From contig CANREU010000028.1 of the NCBI GenBank assembly GCA_947629725.1, positions 1-13,218 on the forward strand: DNA of 13,218 nt. The letters run 5' to 3'. Positions within the stretch are counted from its first letter, which is position 1. Each line of letters opens with the position of its first letter. Below the pieces are notes generated by a model that had not been told where the DNA came from, made no database searches, and was given only the letters and a program-made list of their open reading frames with translations. Source of the DNA: an uncultured Clostridia bacterium (GTDB taxonomy: Bacteria; Bacillota; Clostridia; Christensenellales; Borkfalkiaceae). Shown one piece after another: positions 6,580 to 13,218 of the stretch. A program made the position numbers and the translations under genes.

Positions 6580-8364
6580 TTAATCCTTCTTGGGACGGAT
6601 CTGCAGGTAGTAGGTCAGCCCGAAGGCGACGATCCCCACAAAGAACACGGAGGGGAAGATGAGGTAGGTCGCGCGGTCGAATGCGGAGGAGAAGTCGATG
6701 GGCACGGCAAGCGCGACGATCAGAATGACGATCAGCGTGAGCACGTAGATGACGATCGAATTGATGAGCGCCAGACTCTTCTTGCGGATGGAGCGTTCGC
6801 CGACGTGGTTGGCATAGAGCAGACCCGTCACGAGCAAGACCGCGAGCCCCGCGCCCCAGATGAGATAGGGGTAGAAGACGGGGACGAACTTCTTTTGCAT
6901 GCCGAACGCCACGCTTCCCACCGCGACGCAGAGGAAGAACACGACGATCGCGCTCAACAACGCCGCCTTGCCCTTGTGGACGAGGCTGCCCGTTCTCGCC
7001 TCGGGTTCCTTCGCTCCCGCGAGCTTTCCGCCCGTTGTGACGATGCGGATGTTGTCGCGCGCGGCGCGCGATTCGAGGTCGTAGAAGTCAACGCCGCCGA
7101 GGGACTGCGCGCGGCTCTCCGTGCGCTCGTCGCCCGAGGGCTGCACGGCGTTGGAGTAGAGGTCGCGTACCACCGTGCGGTAGTCCGAAGGAGCCTCCGC
7201 GGGGGCAGGCTGGGGCGCGGGAGCGGGCTCGGAGAGGGGCTCTTGCGCCACGGGCGCGGTGTAATTTACGAAATCGCTGTCCTGTTCGGGTTCGGGAGGG
7301 GTGTTGATGAGACGGAGGAAGTTCTCGTGGCGGAGTTCTTTCTCCCGCTTGCGGTATTCCGCCTCATATTGTTCGCGGATCTGCGCTTCCCGCTCGGCGA
7401 TCTCCCTGTCGCGCGATTCACGCTCGCGGAAGAGCTGCTCCTGCCGTTCACGGAGGGCGGTCTCATACGCCTTGCGCTCCTCCTCGATGGCGAGATCTCT
7501 CTCGCGGATGGCGGTGTCATGCGCGGCGCGCTCCTCTTCGAGCAGGGCGTCCCGCTCGCGGATGGCCTCGCCGTGGGCTGCGCGCTCGGCCTCGAGCAGG
7601 TCGTTGCTCTCCTTGAGGCGCTCCTCATAGGCGGCGCGTTCGCTCTCCGCCTGCGCGGCGTCCGCTGCCTCCGCGCTCTCTTCCTCACGGCGGGCGGCGA
7701 CGGCCTCCTCAAACTTTCTGCGCTCCTCCTCGAGCTCTGCGGTGCGCTGTTCGAGTTCGGAGTTCTTCTCTTCGAGTTCGGCGGTACGCTGTTCGAGCGC
7801 GCTGCTTTTTTCGTCGAGTTCTGCGCTCCTTGCGGCGAGCTCCTCGCTGCGGCGGTCGTAATCGACGTCCTCAAAGAGTTCCTCCTCGCCGTCTTCCCCC
7901 GAAGAGGGGACGCGGGAGGTCGTGTTGCGGAGCACCCGCATGTTCACCGCGGCGGGGGCGGGGTTCGAGAAGTCGAAGTCCTTATCGGAGATGAGGCTGT
8001 CGATCACGGTGCGGGAATATTCCCATTCCGATTGGTTCTGCTCGGCGATCGTCTTGCCCTCGTCGGTGAGGGAGAAATACTTTCTCCTGCCGCCCCCGAC
8101 GGACCCGCCCCAATAGGAGGTGACGTAGCCGTCCTTTTCGAGGCGCTTGAGGGCGCTGTAGAGAGAGGGCTGTTTGAGGGAATACTGCCCGTGGCTCTTG
8201 CGCTCGATCTCGGCGATGATCTCATAGCCGTATTTATCGCCATCGTAGAGGGAACGCAGGATGATGGTATTGATATGTCCGCGGATGAGGTCGGAGCTGA
8301 TGGATTTTTCTTCTTTGCCGTCTTCGCTTTCGCTCTCTTCCGTGAAGCGTTCGTCTTCGTCCAT
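6580..8364 (-). CDS. PadR-type regulator with long coiled coil and C-terminal membrane domain
   Basis: 594 residues, against roughly 100-180 for ordinary PadR proteins. An acidic leader (1-22) precedes the winged helix (about 25-105: IRGHINTIILRSLYDGDKYGYEI, then QPSLYSALKRLEKDGYV and the GGGRRKYFSLTDEG wing), a clear PadR DNA-binding domain. Residues 168-350 are a highly charged coiled coil built from 14-residue (176-217) and 18-residue (238-345) repeats. A Pro/Ala-rich linker (355-395) leads to a basic turn and four hydrophobic helices (about 467-489, 497-519, 531-554, 567-588). The protein is thus expected to be DNA-binding at one end and membrane-embedded at the other. The ATG has a strong Shine-Dalgarno (AAAGGAGGAAG). 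Two matching palindromes flank its promoter, suggesting autorepression. The signal sensed is unknown. Confidence 0.88.
   Translation of the reverse strand: MDEDERFTEESESEDGKEEKSISSDLIRGHINTIILRSLYDGDKYGYEIIAEIERKSHGQYSLKQPSLYSALKRLEKDGYVTSYWGGSVGGGRRKYFSLTDEGKTIAEQNQSEWEYSRTVIDSLISDKDFDFSNPAPAAVNMRVLRNTTSRVPSSGEDGEEELFEDVDYDRRSEELAARSAELDEKSSALEQRTAELEEKNSELEQRTAELEEERRKFEEAVAARREEESAEAADAAQAESERAAYEERLKESNDLLEAERAAHGEAIRERDALLEEERAAHDTAIRERDLAIEEERKAYETALRERQEQLFRERESRDREIAEREAQIREQYEAEYRKREKELRHENFLRLINTPPEPEQDSDFVNYTAPVAQEPLSEPAPAPQPAPAEAPSDYRTVVRDLYSNAVQPSGDERTESRAQSLGGVDFYDLESRAARDNIRIVTTGGKLAGAKEPEARTGSLVHKGKAALLSAIVVFFLCVAVGSVAFGMQKKFVPVFYPYLIWGAGLAVLLVTGLLYANHVGERSIRKKSLALINSIVIYVLTLIVILIVALAVPIDFSSAFDRATYLIFPSVFFVGIVAFGLTYYLQIRPKKD
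7330..7653 (-). repeat. Six 18-residue (54-bp) coiled-coil repeats inside the PadR gene
   Basis: Residues 238-345 divide cleanly into six 18-residue units. The clearest are LLEAERAAHGEAIRERDA, LLEEERAAHDTAIRERDL and AIEEERKAYETALRERQE; the outer units are more diverged. The unit is in frame and keeps the E/R-rich register, which points to growth by tandem duplication. Confidence 0.8.
7714..7839 (-). repeat. Three 14-residue (42-bp) heptad-pair repeats inside the PadR gene
   Basis: Residues 176-217 are three units of two heptads each: LAARSAELDEKSSA, LEQRTAELEEKNSE and LEQRTAELEEERRK. This is a classic leucine-heptad coiled coil, distinct in period from the 18-residue block that follows. Confidence 0.8.
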
Positions 8365-8383
8365 TTTCTTCCTCCTTTGTTAC

Positions 8384-8396
8384 TATGTCACCCATA
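8384..8396. promoter_or_regulatory. Operator-like site 1 (downstream of PadR -10 box)
   Basis: TATGTCACCCATA matches site 2 at 11 of 13 positions. It lies just downstream of, and touches, the minus-strand -10 box, over the expected transcription start, so binding here would block the PadR promoter. It fits the ATGT...ACAT type of dyad known for several PadR-family proteins, though its right half is imperfect. Confidence 0.6.
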
Positions 8397-8424
8397 TTAT
8401 ACAATATCTCGGGGTATTTGTCAA
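8396..8424 (-). promoter_or_regulatory. Consensus promoter of the PadR gene
   Basis: On the minus strand: TTGACA (8419-8424), 17-base spacer, TATAAT (8396-8401), both perfect matches. The start is expected near 8389, giving a leader of about 25 bases that includes the strong Shine-Dalgarno at 8371-8377. Confidence 0.9.
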
Positions 8425-8436
8425 TAAGGAAAGTAC

Positions 8437-8449
8437 TATGTCAGACATA
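8437..8449. promoter_or_regulatory. Operator-like site 2 (upstream of PadR -35 box)
   Basis: TATGTCAGACATA is a perfect 13-base palindrome centred on A8443, preceded by TAC as is site 1. The two sites are 53 bases apart centre to centre, about five helical turns, and lie on either side of the promoter. A dimer at each, or one looped complex, is plausible (inference). Confidence 0.65.
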
Positions 8450-8511
8450 ATTTGGGAAATTTTTTTGATTTTTTTGCATATACGGGCAGATTTTTCCGTA
8501 TGTAAGAGAAA

Positions 8512-9651
8512 ATGGGGGCTATAGGCACGGCGCTTTTTATCGTGGGCACGAGCGTGGGGGCGGGGTTCGTCTCGGGCGCGGAGCTTGCGCGCTTTTTCGG
8601 CGGGACGGGCTACACCATTCCGATCCTCTGTTCCGAACTCTTCTACGCCCTCCTTTGTGCCCTCTTTCTTGTTCTCGGAAAAAAGCACGGGGGGTACGGC
8701 GGCGCGCTCTCCGCCCTCTTCGGAAGGGGGGCAGGCGCGGTGAAGACGGCGTTTTCCCTCGCCTCGCTCGTGCCCGCGGCGGGGATGCTTGCTGGGCTCG
8801 ACGCCCTTCTTCCCCGCCTTTCGCCCCTTTTATCCCTTTCGGGGCTCGCCGCTGTCCTTCTCGTGCTCCGGAAGGGGACGGGCGGGCTGGAGCGCTTCAA
8901 CGCCCTGCTTGTGCCCGTCCTCTTGGGCTTCGTATTCTTCTCGGGCGGACTGCGGGCGGACGGCCTTCCCCGCGGTGCGGGGGGATTTTTCGGCGGCGCG
9001 CTCTATGCGGGTATGAATCTCTTTCTCGCCGCGCCCGTCCTCGCGGAGGCGGGGAAGCGGGCGAAAAAGCCGATACTTTCCGCCCTTCTCGCGGGGACGG
9101 TGCTGTCGCTTGCGGCGCTCTCCGTGCTCGGCAAGATCGCGGAGGCGGGGGAGGACGCCCTCTTTTCCGAGACGCCTTTCCTCGCGGCGATGGGGAATGC
9201 TCCCGCCTTCTCCGTTGCCGCGGCACTCTCCGTCCTCACCTCCCTCGGCTCCTCCCTCTATCCCGTCCTCGCGGCGGCAGAGCGGCTCAAAGGGGCAAAA
9301 AAACACGCCGCGAAGGGGATCTCTCTCCTTGCGGCGTTCGGTCTTTCCCGCCTCGGCCTCGGCGGGATCGTGGGGTACTTCTATCCCGTGCTCGGGATCT
9401 TCGGGCTGGCGTTTTCAGCTCTCTTCATTCTTCACGATGAGTTTTTCGAGCAGCGCCACGAGAAAATACATACCCGCAGCGAGCACGCAGAGGATGGCGG
9501 TCGCACTCATCACGAGGTCGAGCTTGAACACCTGCCCGCCGTACACGATGAGGTACCCGAGCCCCGCCCGCGATACGATATATTCCCCCATGATGGAGCC
9601 GATCCACGCCATCCCGACGTTCACCTTCAGCATGGAGATGAAGGAGGGTAG
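8512..9651 (+). CDS. YkvI-like integral membrane protein with antisense-encoded C-terminal tail
   Basis: 379 residues as an open frame. GTSVGAGFVSGAELARFF (12-29) is the N-terminal signature of YkvI-type membrane proteins, which resemble LeuT-fold transporters; the substrate is unknown. About ten hydrophobic segments run to residue 308 (last one VGYFYPVLGIFGLAFSALFIL). From Ser302 onward the frame runs antisense, in codon register, over the last 78 codons plus stop of the convergent permease gene. The tail (309-379) is hydrophilic, rich in His, Glu and Asp, and unlike the rest. The natural end may have been lost by a deletion, or the genes may truly overlap. The start ATG at 8512 is the only good one before the signature; its ribosome site (AAGAGA) is weak. 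It diverges from the PadR gene, which may control it. Confidence 0.75.
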   Translation: MGAIGTALFIVGTSVGAGFVSGAELARFFGGTGYTIPILCSELFYALLCALFLVLGKKHGGYGGALSALFGRGAGAVKTAFSLASLVPAAGMLAGLDALLPRLSPLLSLSGLAAVLLVLRKGTGGLERFNALLVPVLLGFVFFSGGLRADGLPRGAGGFFGGALYAGMNLFLAAPVLAEAGKRAKKPILSALLAGTVLSLAALSVLGKIAEAGEDALFSETPFLAAMGNAPAFSVAAALSVLTSLGSSLYPVLAAAERLKGAKKHAAKGISLLAAFGLSRLGLGGIVGYFYPVLGIFGLAFSALFILHDEFFEQRHEKIHTRSEHAEDGGRTHHEVELEHLPAVHDEVPEPRPRYDIFPHDGADPRHPDVHLQHGDEGG

Positions 9652-10230
9652 GGCGGAGGGGATCACGAGTTTGAAGAGGATTTGTGCCTTGCTCGCGCCC
9701 ATCGAGCGCAGGAGGAGGACCTTGTTTTTGTCCGTCGCGATGAAGGCGGTGAGCATGTGCATGATGGCGACGATGAGGCCGACGGCGACCGTCATACACA
9801 GGATCGCCTTGCTCCCCGTGCCGAACCACACGATGATGAGGGGCCCGAGCGCGATCTTGGGGAGGGCGTTAAGCACCACGAGGTAGGGCTCGAGCACGGC
9901 GCGCAGGGTGTCGCTGCACCATAAGAGGAGGGCGGCCCCGCAGCCGACGGCGACGGCGATCGCAAACCCCGCAAGAGTCTCCCAAAGGGTGGTGCCGATG
10001 TGGTAGAAGAGGGTGCCGTCGCGGTAGAGCCCCGCAATCGTCTTCGCGATGCGGGAGGGAGAACTCATGAGGAAGGGGTCCGCCCAGCCGATGCGGGTCA
10101 CGAGCTCCCATATGCCGAGGAAGAGGAGCAGCCCGCCGAGCCGCAGCGACCACACGAGCGCGGCGTGCTTTCTTCTCTTTTTGAGATAGCGGAGGTGGTC
10201 CTCCGAGCATTCGATCGTTCTCTTTTTCAT
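9415..10230 (-). CDS. ABC importer permease (nitrate/sulfonate/taurine/thiamine-precursor class)
   Basis: 271 residues. A BPD_transp_1-type permease with about six membrane helices and the cytoplasmic EAA loop LLRSMGASKAQILFKLVIPSALP, where it docks on the ATPase. The pattern GIWELVTRIGWADPFLMSSPS near the N-terminus is typical of the SsuC/TauC/ThiX group. The start at 10230 is chosen over an in-frame ATG at 10248. At 10230 the ATG overlaps the ATPase stop as ATGA, and an AAGGAG at 10239-10244 sits 8 bases upstream, whereas the earlier ATG would place that site inside the gene. It is the last gene of the operon. Its 3' end is overlapped by the convergent membrane-protein frame, and no terminator is visible after it. 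Confidence 0.92.
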   Translation of the reverse strand: MKKRTIECSEDHLRYLKKRRKHAALVWSLRLGGLLLFLGIWELVTRIGWADPFLMSSPSRIAKTIAGLYRDGTLFYHIGTTLWETLAGFAIAVAVGCGAALLLWCSDTLRAVLEPYLVVLNALPKIALGPLIIVWFGTGSKAILCMTVAVGLIVAIMHMLTAFIATDKNKVLLLRSMGASKAQILFKLVIPSALPSFISMLKVNVGMAWIGSIMGEYIVSRAGLGYLIVYGGQVFKLDLVMSATAILCVLAAGMYFLVALLEKLIVKNEES

Positions 10231-10961
10231 CCGTTGAGCTCCTTCCACAGTGTTTCAAACCAGCGCGAAAAGTTCGCGTCGTTCCTTCTCTTGAGCGGTT
10301 CGGTGTCCCTGAAATCGGGCGTATGTTCCGCGGAGACGCGGGCGGGGCGCTTGGTCAGCACGAGGATGCGGTCCGCGAGGGAGATCGCCTCCGAGATGTC
10401 GTGTGTGATGAGGACGGCCGTCTTTCCCTCCCCGCGGATGATGGACGCCACGTCCTCCGTCACGTTGAGCCTCGTCTGGTAGTCGAGGGCGGAGAAGGGC
10501 TCGTCGAGGAGGAGAAGGTCGGGGTCGGTCGCAAGGGTGCGGATGAGGGCGGCGCGCTGGCGCATCCCCCCCGAGAGCTGGGCGGGATAGCTCTGCATGA
10601 ACTCCCCGAGCCCGTATTTTTCGGCGAGTTTCTCCGCCCGCGCCCTGTTTTCGGGGGTATTCTGCCTCTTGATCTCGAGGGGGAGGAAGATATTCTTCGC
10701 GACGGTCCGCCACGGGAAGAGTTCATCCTTTTGCAGCATGTAGCCGCAGCTCCCCGACCTCGTCACGACGCCGAAGGTGGGGGAGATGAGTCCCGCCGCG
10801 AGGGAGAGGAGGGTCGTCTTCCCGCACCCAGAGGGTCCGATGAAGGCGACGAATTCTCCCCTTTGCACCGCAAACGAGAGCCCCTCCGCCGCCGTCGTCT
10901 CCCCCCGCTTGGTGTGATAGATATAGGTCACGTCGGAAAATCGGAGAATTTCGTTTTTCAT
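10227..10961 (-). CDS. ABC importer ATP-binding protein
   Basis: 244 residues, of normal length for an SsuB/TauB/ThiZ-type ATPase that powers uptake by the adjoining permease. Walker A GPSGCGKTT (42-50), Q-loop Gln77 (YMLQKDELFPWRTV), signature LSGGM (129-133) followed by RQRAA, Walker B LLLLDEP (149-155) with Glu154, D-loop SALD and switch His187 are all present, so it should be active. The stretch between Walker A and the Q-loop is slightly short. The start has GGAGG upstream (ACGGAGGAAACGCC before ATG). The binding-protein gene ends 27 bases upstream and the permease overlaps its stop. The substrate cannot be read from this subunit. Confidence 0.94.
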   Translation of the reverse strand: MKNEILRFSDVTYIYHTKRGETTAAEGLSFAVQRGEFVAFIGPSGCGKTTLLSLAAGLISPTFGVVTRSGSCGYMLQKDELFPWRTVAKNIFLPLEIKRQNTPENRARAEKLAEKYGLGEFMQSYPAQLSGGMRQRAALIRTLATDPDLLLLDEPFSALDYQTRLNVTEDVASIIRGEGKTAVLITHDISEAISLADRILVLTKRPARVSAEHTPDFRDTEPLKRRNDANFSRWFETLWKELNG

Positions 10962-10988
10962 TGGCGTTTCCTCCGTAAAGAGGGTGCG

Positions 10989-11984
10989 CTATCCCTTCAG
11001 CGCCCCGTAGACCTCTTGTGCATAGTGATTGTCGACGAAGAGCCCGAAGTCCACGCGGGAGGGGAGTTCGTCCGCCGCCGCCATGATGTCCTGCAGCCGC
11101 GTGAAGCTCGACTCCGTCATCATCATGTCCGTGACCCACGCGTCGATGTCGCGGTAGTTCTTCACGCTCGTCGCGAGGGACTCCTCGGAGGTATCGGCAA
11201 AGTGTTTTTTGAGGTGCTTTGCGACCTCCTCGGGCGATTCGGTCTGCACGTACTCCACGGCTTTCAGCATGGCGCGGAGGAAGCCTCTCACGGTCTCCTC
11301 ATGCCCTTTGATCCACGATTTTTTGGCGATGTAACTCGTGTAGGGGACTTCCCCGCTCGCCGCTCCGACTGCCGCGACGATATACCCCTTGCCCTCCGCC
11401 TGTATCGCGGAGGCGGTGGGCTCGAACACCGTGCAGTAGTCCGCAGTTCCTTCGAGGAAGGCCGCCGTCATGTTGTTGAACTCGACGTCGAAGTTGAGTT
11501 TGTAGCCGGTCACGCCGCGCTCCTTCAAGATGTATTCAAAGGTCATCGCGGGCACGCCGCCGTGCCGCCCCGCGAGGATCTGTTTGCCCGAGAGGTCCTT
11601 CCAGTCGAAAGTATCGCGCTCGTCGTCGCGGGAGAGGAGGAAGGAGCCGTCGCGGTGGGTGAGCTGCCCGAAGACGACGGGAACGTCGCTCGTGCCGCCC
11701 GAGGCGACATAGAAGGCGGCTTCGGGGCCGCAAAAACCGATGTCGGCACTGTTCGAGAGCACCGCCGCCATCACCTTGTCGGCTCCGCCGCCGTTCGTAA
11801 GGGAGATCTTCAACCCCTCCTCCTTGAAGTAGCCGAGGGAATCGGCGAGGTACATGGGGGCATAGAAGACGGAATGGGTGACTTCGTTGATCTCGACGGT
11901 TTCGAGGCCGTCGTTTGCTCCGCAAGCGGAGAGGGGGAGTAGGGCGGCGAGCGCCGCTCCCAAAATTGCAATGGATCTTTTCAT
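10989..11984 (-). CDS. ABC transporter substrate-binding lipoprotein (NMT1/THI5-like)
   Basis: 331 residues. The signal peptide with lipobox LSAC (18-21) makes Cys21 the lipidated first residue, anchoring the protein outside the cytoplasmic membrane. The mature part, with FYAPMYLADSLGYFKEEGLKISL (40-62) and SADIGFCGPEAAFY (79-92), matches the NMT1/SsuA-like family that binds nitrate, sulfonates, taurine, bicarbonate or the thiamine pyrimidine precursor. The sequence does not let me choose among them. It is the first gene of the operon, ahead of its ATPase and permease. The ATG has a GGAG 9 bases upstream. The leader is only about 20 bases, too short for a TPP riboswitch, which argues weakly against classical thiamine control. 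Confidence 0.92.
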   Translation of the reverse strand: MKRSIAILGAALAALLPLSACGANDGLETVEINEVTHSVFYAPMYLADSLGYFKEEGLKISLTNGGGADKVMAAVLSNSADIGFCGPEAAFYVASGGTSDVPVVFGQLTHRDGSFLLSRDDERDTFDWKDLSGKQILAGRHGGVPAMTFEYILKERGVTGYKLNFDVEFNNMTAAFLEGTADYCTVFEPTASAIQAEGKGYIVAAVGAASGEVPYTSYIAKKSWIKGHEETVRGFLRAMLKAVEYVQTESPEEVAKHLKKHFADTSEESLATSVKNYRDIDAWVTDMMMTESSFTRLQDIMAAADELPSRVDFGLFVDNHYAQEVYGALKG

Positions 11985-12009
11985 GGTTCACTCCGTAAAA
12001 ATTAGGGAT

Positions 12010-12015
12010 ATTATA
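12010..12015 (-). promoter_or_regulatory. Likely -10 box for the ABC importer operon
   Basis: TATAAT on the minus strand, 25 bases before the start codon. There is no good -35 hexamer at 16-18 bases (a TTGTCA is about 24 bases away), which could mean dependence on an activator. It faces away from the valS promoter, with the two elements about 22 bases apart. Confidence 0.5.
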
Positions 12016-12037
12016 GTTTATGAGCGGGCGCTATTTA

Positions 12038-12066
12038 TTGACAACGGAAGAAAAAAGGTCTATAAT
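12038..12066 (+). promoter_or_regulatory. Consensus promoter of valS
   Basis: TTGACA (12038-12043), 17-base spacer, TATAAT (12061-12066): perfect in both boxes. The leader is only about 27 bases, so there is no T-box riboswitch of the kind that often controls tRNA synthetase genes in Bacillota. A short CCCG/CGGG pairing (12071-12074 with 12085-12088) touches the weak GGGTGA ribosome site. Confidence 0.92.
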
Positions 12067-12099
12067 AACCCCCGTAACGCTTTTCGGGTGAACGTAAGT

Positions 12100-13218
12100 A
12101 TGAAAGAAATGCACACGACCTACGATCCAAAGGAATTTGAAGACAGGATCTATGCCGACTGGATGAAGCACGGCTGTTTCCGCGCGGAGATCGATCCGAA
12201 GAAGGTCCCCTTCACCGTCATGATGCCGCCTCCCAACATCACGGGGCAGCTCCACATGGGGCACGCGATGGACGAGACCATGCAGGATACCATTGCCCGC
12301 TTCAAGCGGATGCAGGGGTATTCCGTGCTCTGGCTCCCCGGGACGGACCACGCGTCTCTTGCGACCGAGCACAAGATCTGCGAGGCGCTGCGCGAAGAGG
12401 GGACGACGAAAGAAGAGCTCGGGCGGGAGGAGTTCCTCCGCCGCGCTTGGGCTTGGAAGGAGAAATACGGCGGAAGGATCATCGAGCAGCTCAAAAAGCT
12501 CGGTTCCTCCTGCGACTGGTCCCGTCTCGCCTTCACGATGGATGAAAAATGCTCCCGCGCGGTGCGGGAGGCGTTCGTCAACCTCTATGAAAAGGGGCTC
12601 ATCTACCGCGGCAGCCGCATCATCAACTGGTGCCCCGAGTGCCGCACGGCGCTCTCCGACGAGGAGGTGGAACACTCCGAGGACGCGGGCAGCTTCTGGC
12701 ACTTCGCCTATCCCGTGAAGGGTTCGGAGGAGAAGCTCATCGTCGCCACCACCCGCCCCGAGACCATGCTCGGCGATACGGCGGTCGCCGTCCACCCCTC
12801 CGACAAACGCTATAAGCATCTCATCGGGAAGACGGTCGTCCTTCCCCTCGTCGGGCGGGAGATCCCCGTCGTGGCGGACGAATATGTCGATCCCGCCTTC
12901 GGCACGGGCGCGGTGAAGATCACCCCCGCGCACGATCCGAACGACTTCGAGGTGGGGCTCCGCCACGATCTTCCCATGATCCGCGTGATGAACGACGACG
13001 GCACGATGAACGAGAACGCGGGGGAGTTCCGCGGGCTCGACAGATACGAGGCGAGAAAGGCGGTCGTTGCCGCCATGAAGGAGCAAGGGCTCCTCGTGAA
13101 GATCGAGCCGCACACCCACAACGTGGGGCACTGCCACCGCTGCCACTCCGCCGTGGAGCCCCTCGTCTCCAAGCAGTGGTTCGTCAAGATGGCGCCCCTT
13201 GCAAAGCCCGCCATCGAC
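12100..13218 (+). CDS. valS: Valyl-tRNA synthetase, N-terminal part (runs off window)
   Basis: 373 codons are present and no stop is reached. The class I signature PPPNITGQLHMGHA (43-56) contains the HIGH-type motif HMGH (52-55). Further family segments are GYSVLWLPGTDHAS, a Cys motif INWCPEC, the editing-domain motif ATTRPETMLGDTAV and FGTGAVKITPAHDPNDFEVG, and GHCHRCH near the end. Together they identify ValRS, which charges tRNA-Val and hydrolyses mischarged threonine. The KMSKS loop and the anticodon-binding part lie beyond the window. The start ATG at 12100 has a modest GGGTGA 7 bases upstream; the protein begins MKEMHTTYDPKEFEDRIY, which is normal for the family. It has its own promoter, divergent from the ABC operon. 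Confidence 0.96.
   Translation, partial: MKEMHTTYDPKEFEDRIYADWMKHGCFRAEIDPKKVPFTVMMPPPNITGQLHMGHAMDETMQDTIARFKRMQGYSVLWLPGTDHASLATEHKICEALREEGTTKEELGREEFLRRAWAWKEKYGGRIIEQLKKLGSSCDWSRLAFTMDEKCSRAVREAFVNLYEKGLIYRGSRIINWCPECRTALSDEEVEHSEDAGSFWHFAYPVKGSEEKLIVATTRPETMLGDTAVAVHPSDKRYKHLIGKTVVLPLVGREIPVVADEYVDPAFGTGAVKITPAHDPNDFEVGLRHDLPMIRVMNDDGTMNENAGEFRGLDRYEARKAVVAAMKEQGLLVKIEPHTHNVGHCHRCHSAVEPLVSKQWFVKMAPLAKPAID

Noticed and set aside
6463..8427. 654-codon open frame on the plus strand
   Set aside because: Antisense to the PadR gene and across both rho/PadR terminators. The apparent repeats mirror the coiled-coil repeats of the real gene, and there is no domain of its own.
10323..11942. 539-codon open frame on the plus strand
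   Set aside because: Antisense to the ABC ATPase and binding-protein genes, both of which carry full family motifs. Its composition is that of a shadow frame.
11985..12009. TPP riboswitch for the ABC importer
   Set aside because: The leader is about 20 bases and has none of the conserved TPP-element sequence.
12067..12099. T-box or other riboswitch in the valS leader
   Set aside because: Only about 27 bases lie between the expected start of transcription and the ATG, far too short.
1..13218. Insertion sequence, prophage, CRISPR or defence island
   Set aside because: No transposase, integrase, Cas gene, regularly spaced direct repeats or terminal inverted repeats were found. The HEPN-like gene alone does not make a defence system.

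Overview
The window reads as a chromosomal segment of a GC-rich Bacillota, most likely an uncultured gut Clostridia or Christensenellales type. That assignment is inference. It rests on the gene families present (LL-diaminopimelate aminotransferase, MscL, DUF1934-like protein, PadR regulator, YkvI-like membrane protein, long Rho), on near-consensus sigma-A promoters, and on strong GC bias at third codon positions. The bias opens long spurious frames antisense to the real genes. No rRNA, tRNA, transposase or CRISPR array was seen.

Plus-strand block 1 (1-2248): the 3' end of dapL, then malQ (4-base ATGA overlap), then mscL (3-base gap), closed by an intrinsic terminator. Plus-strand block 2 (2256-6268): three promoters in a row, each placed so that the transcript should begin at or within about one base of the start codon. 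They drive a nitrilase-fold protein that has lost its catalytic triad, a HEPN-like/CBS fusion, and a three-gene operon of DUF1934-like protein, metallo-beta-lactamase-fold hydrolase and Rho, linked by ATGA overlaps.

The gap at 6269-6579 separates rho from a convergent minus-strand gene. It holds two strong hairpins that serve as terminators and an unassigned AT-richer stretch. The minus-strand gene (6580-8364) encodes an unusual PadR regulator: a winged helix, a long repeat-built coiled coil, a disordered linker and four C-terminal membrane helices. Its promoter is consensus and flanked by two matching palindromic sites, which suggests autoregulation. A YkvI-like membrane protein starts divergently and runs, without a stop, 237 bases into the 3' end of the convergent ABC permease gene.

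The minus-strand block 9415-11984 is a complete ABC importer operon: lipoprotein binding protein, ATPase, permease. It resembles the nitrate/sulfonate/taurine/thiamine-precursor class. No riboswitch leader is visible, so the substrate is open. Divergent from it, with a perfect TTGACA-17-TATAAT promoter, valS begins at 12100 and runs off the window.

The points most worth a second look are the membrane-anchored repeat-bearing PadR with its paired operators, the run of leaderless promoters, the HEPN/CBS fusion, the pseudo-nitrilase, and the convergent gene overlap.
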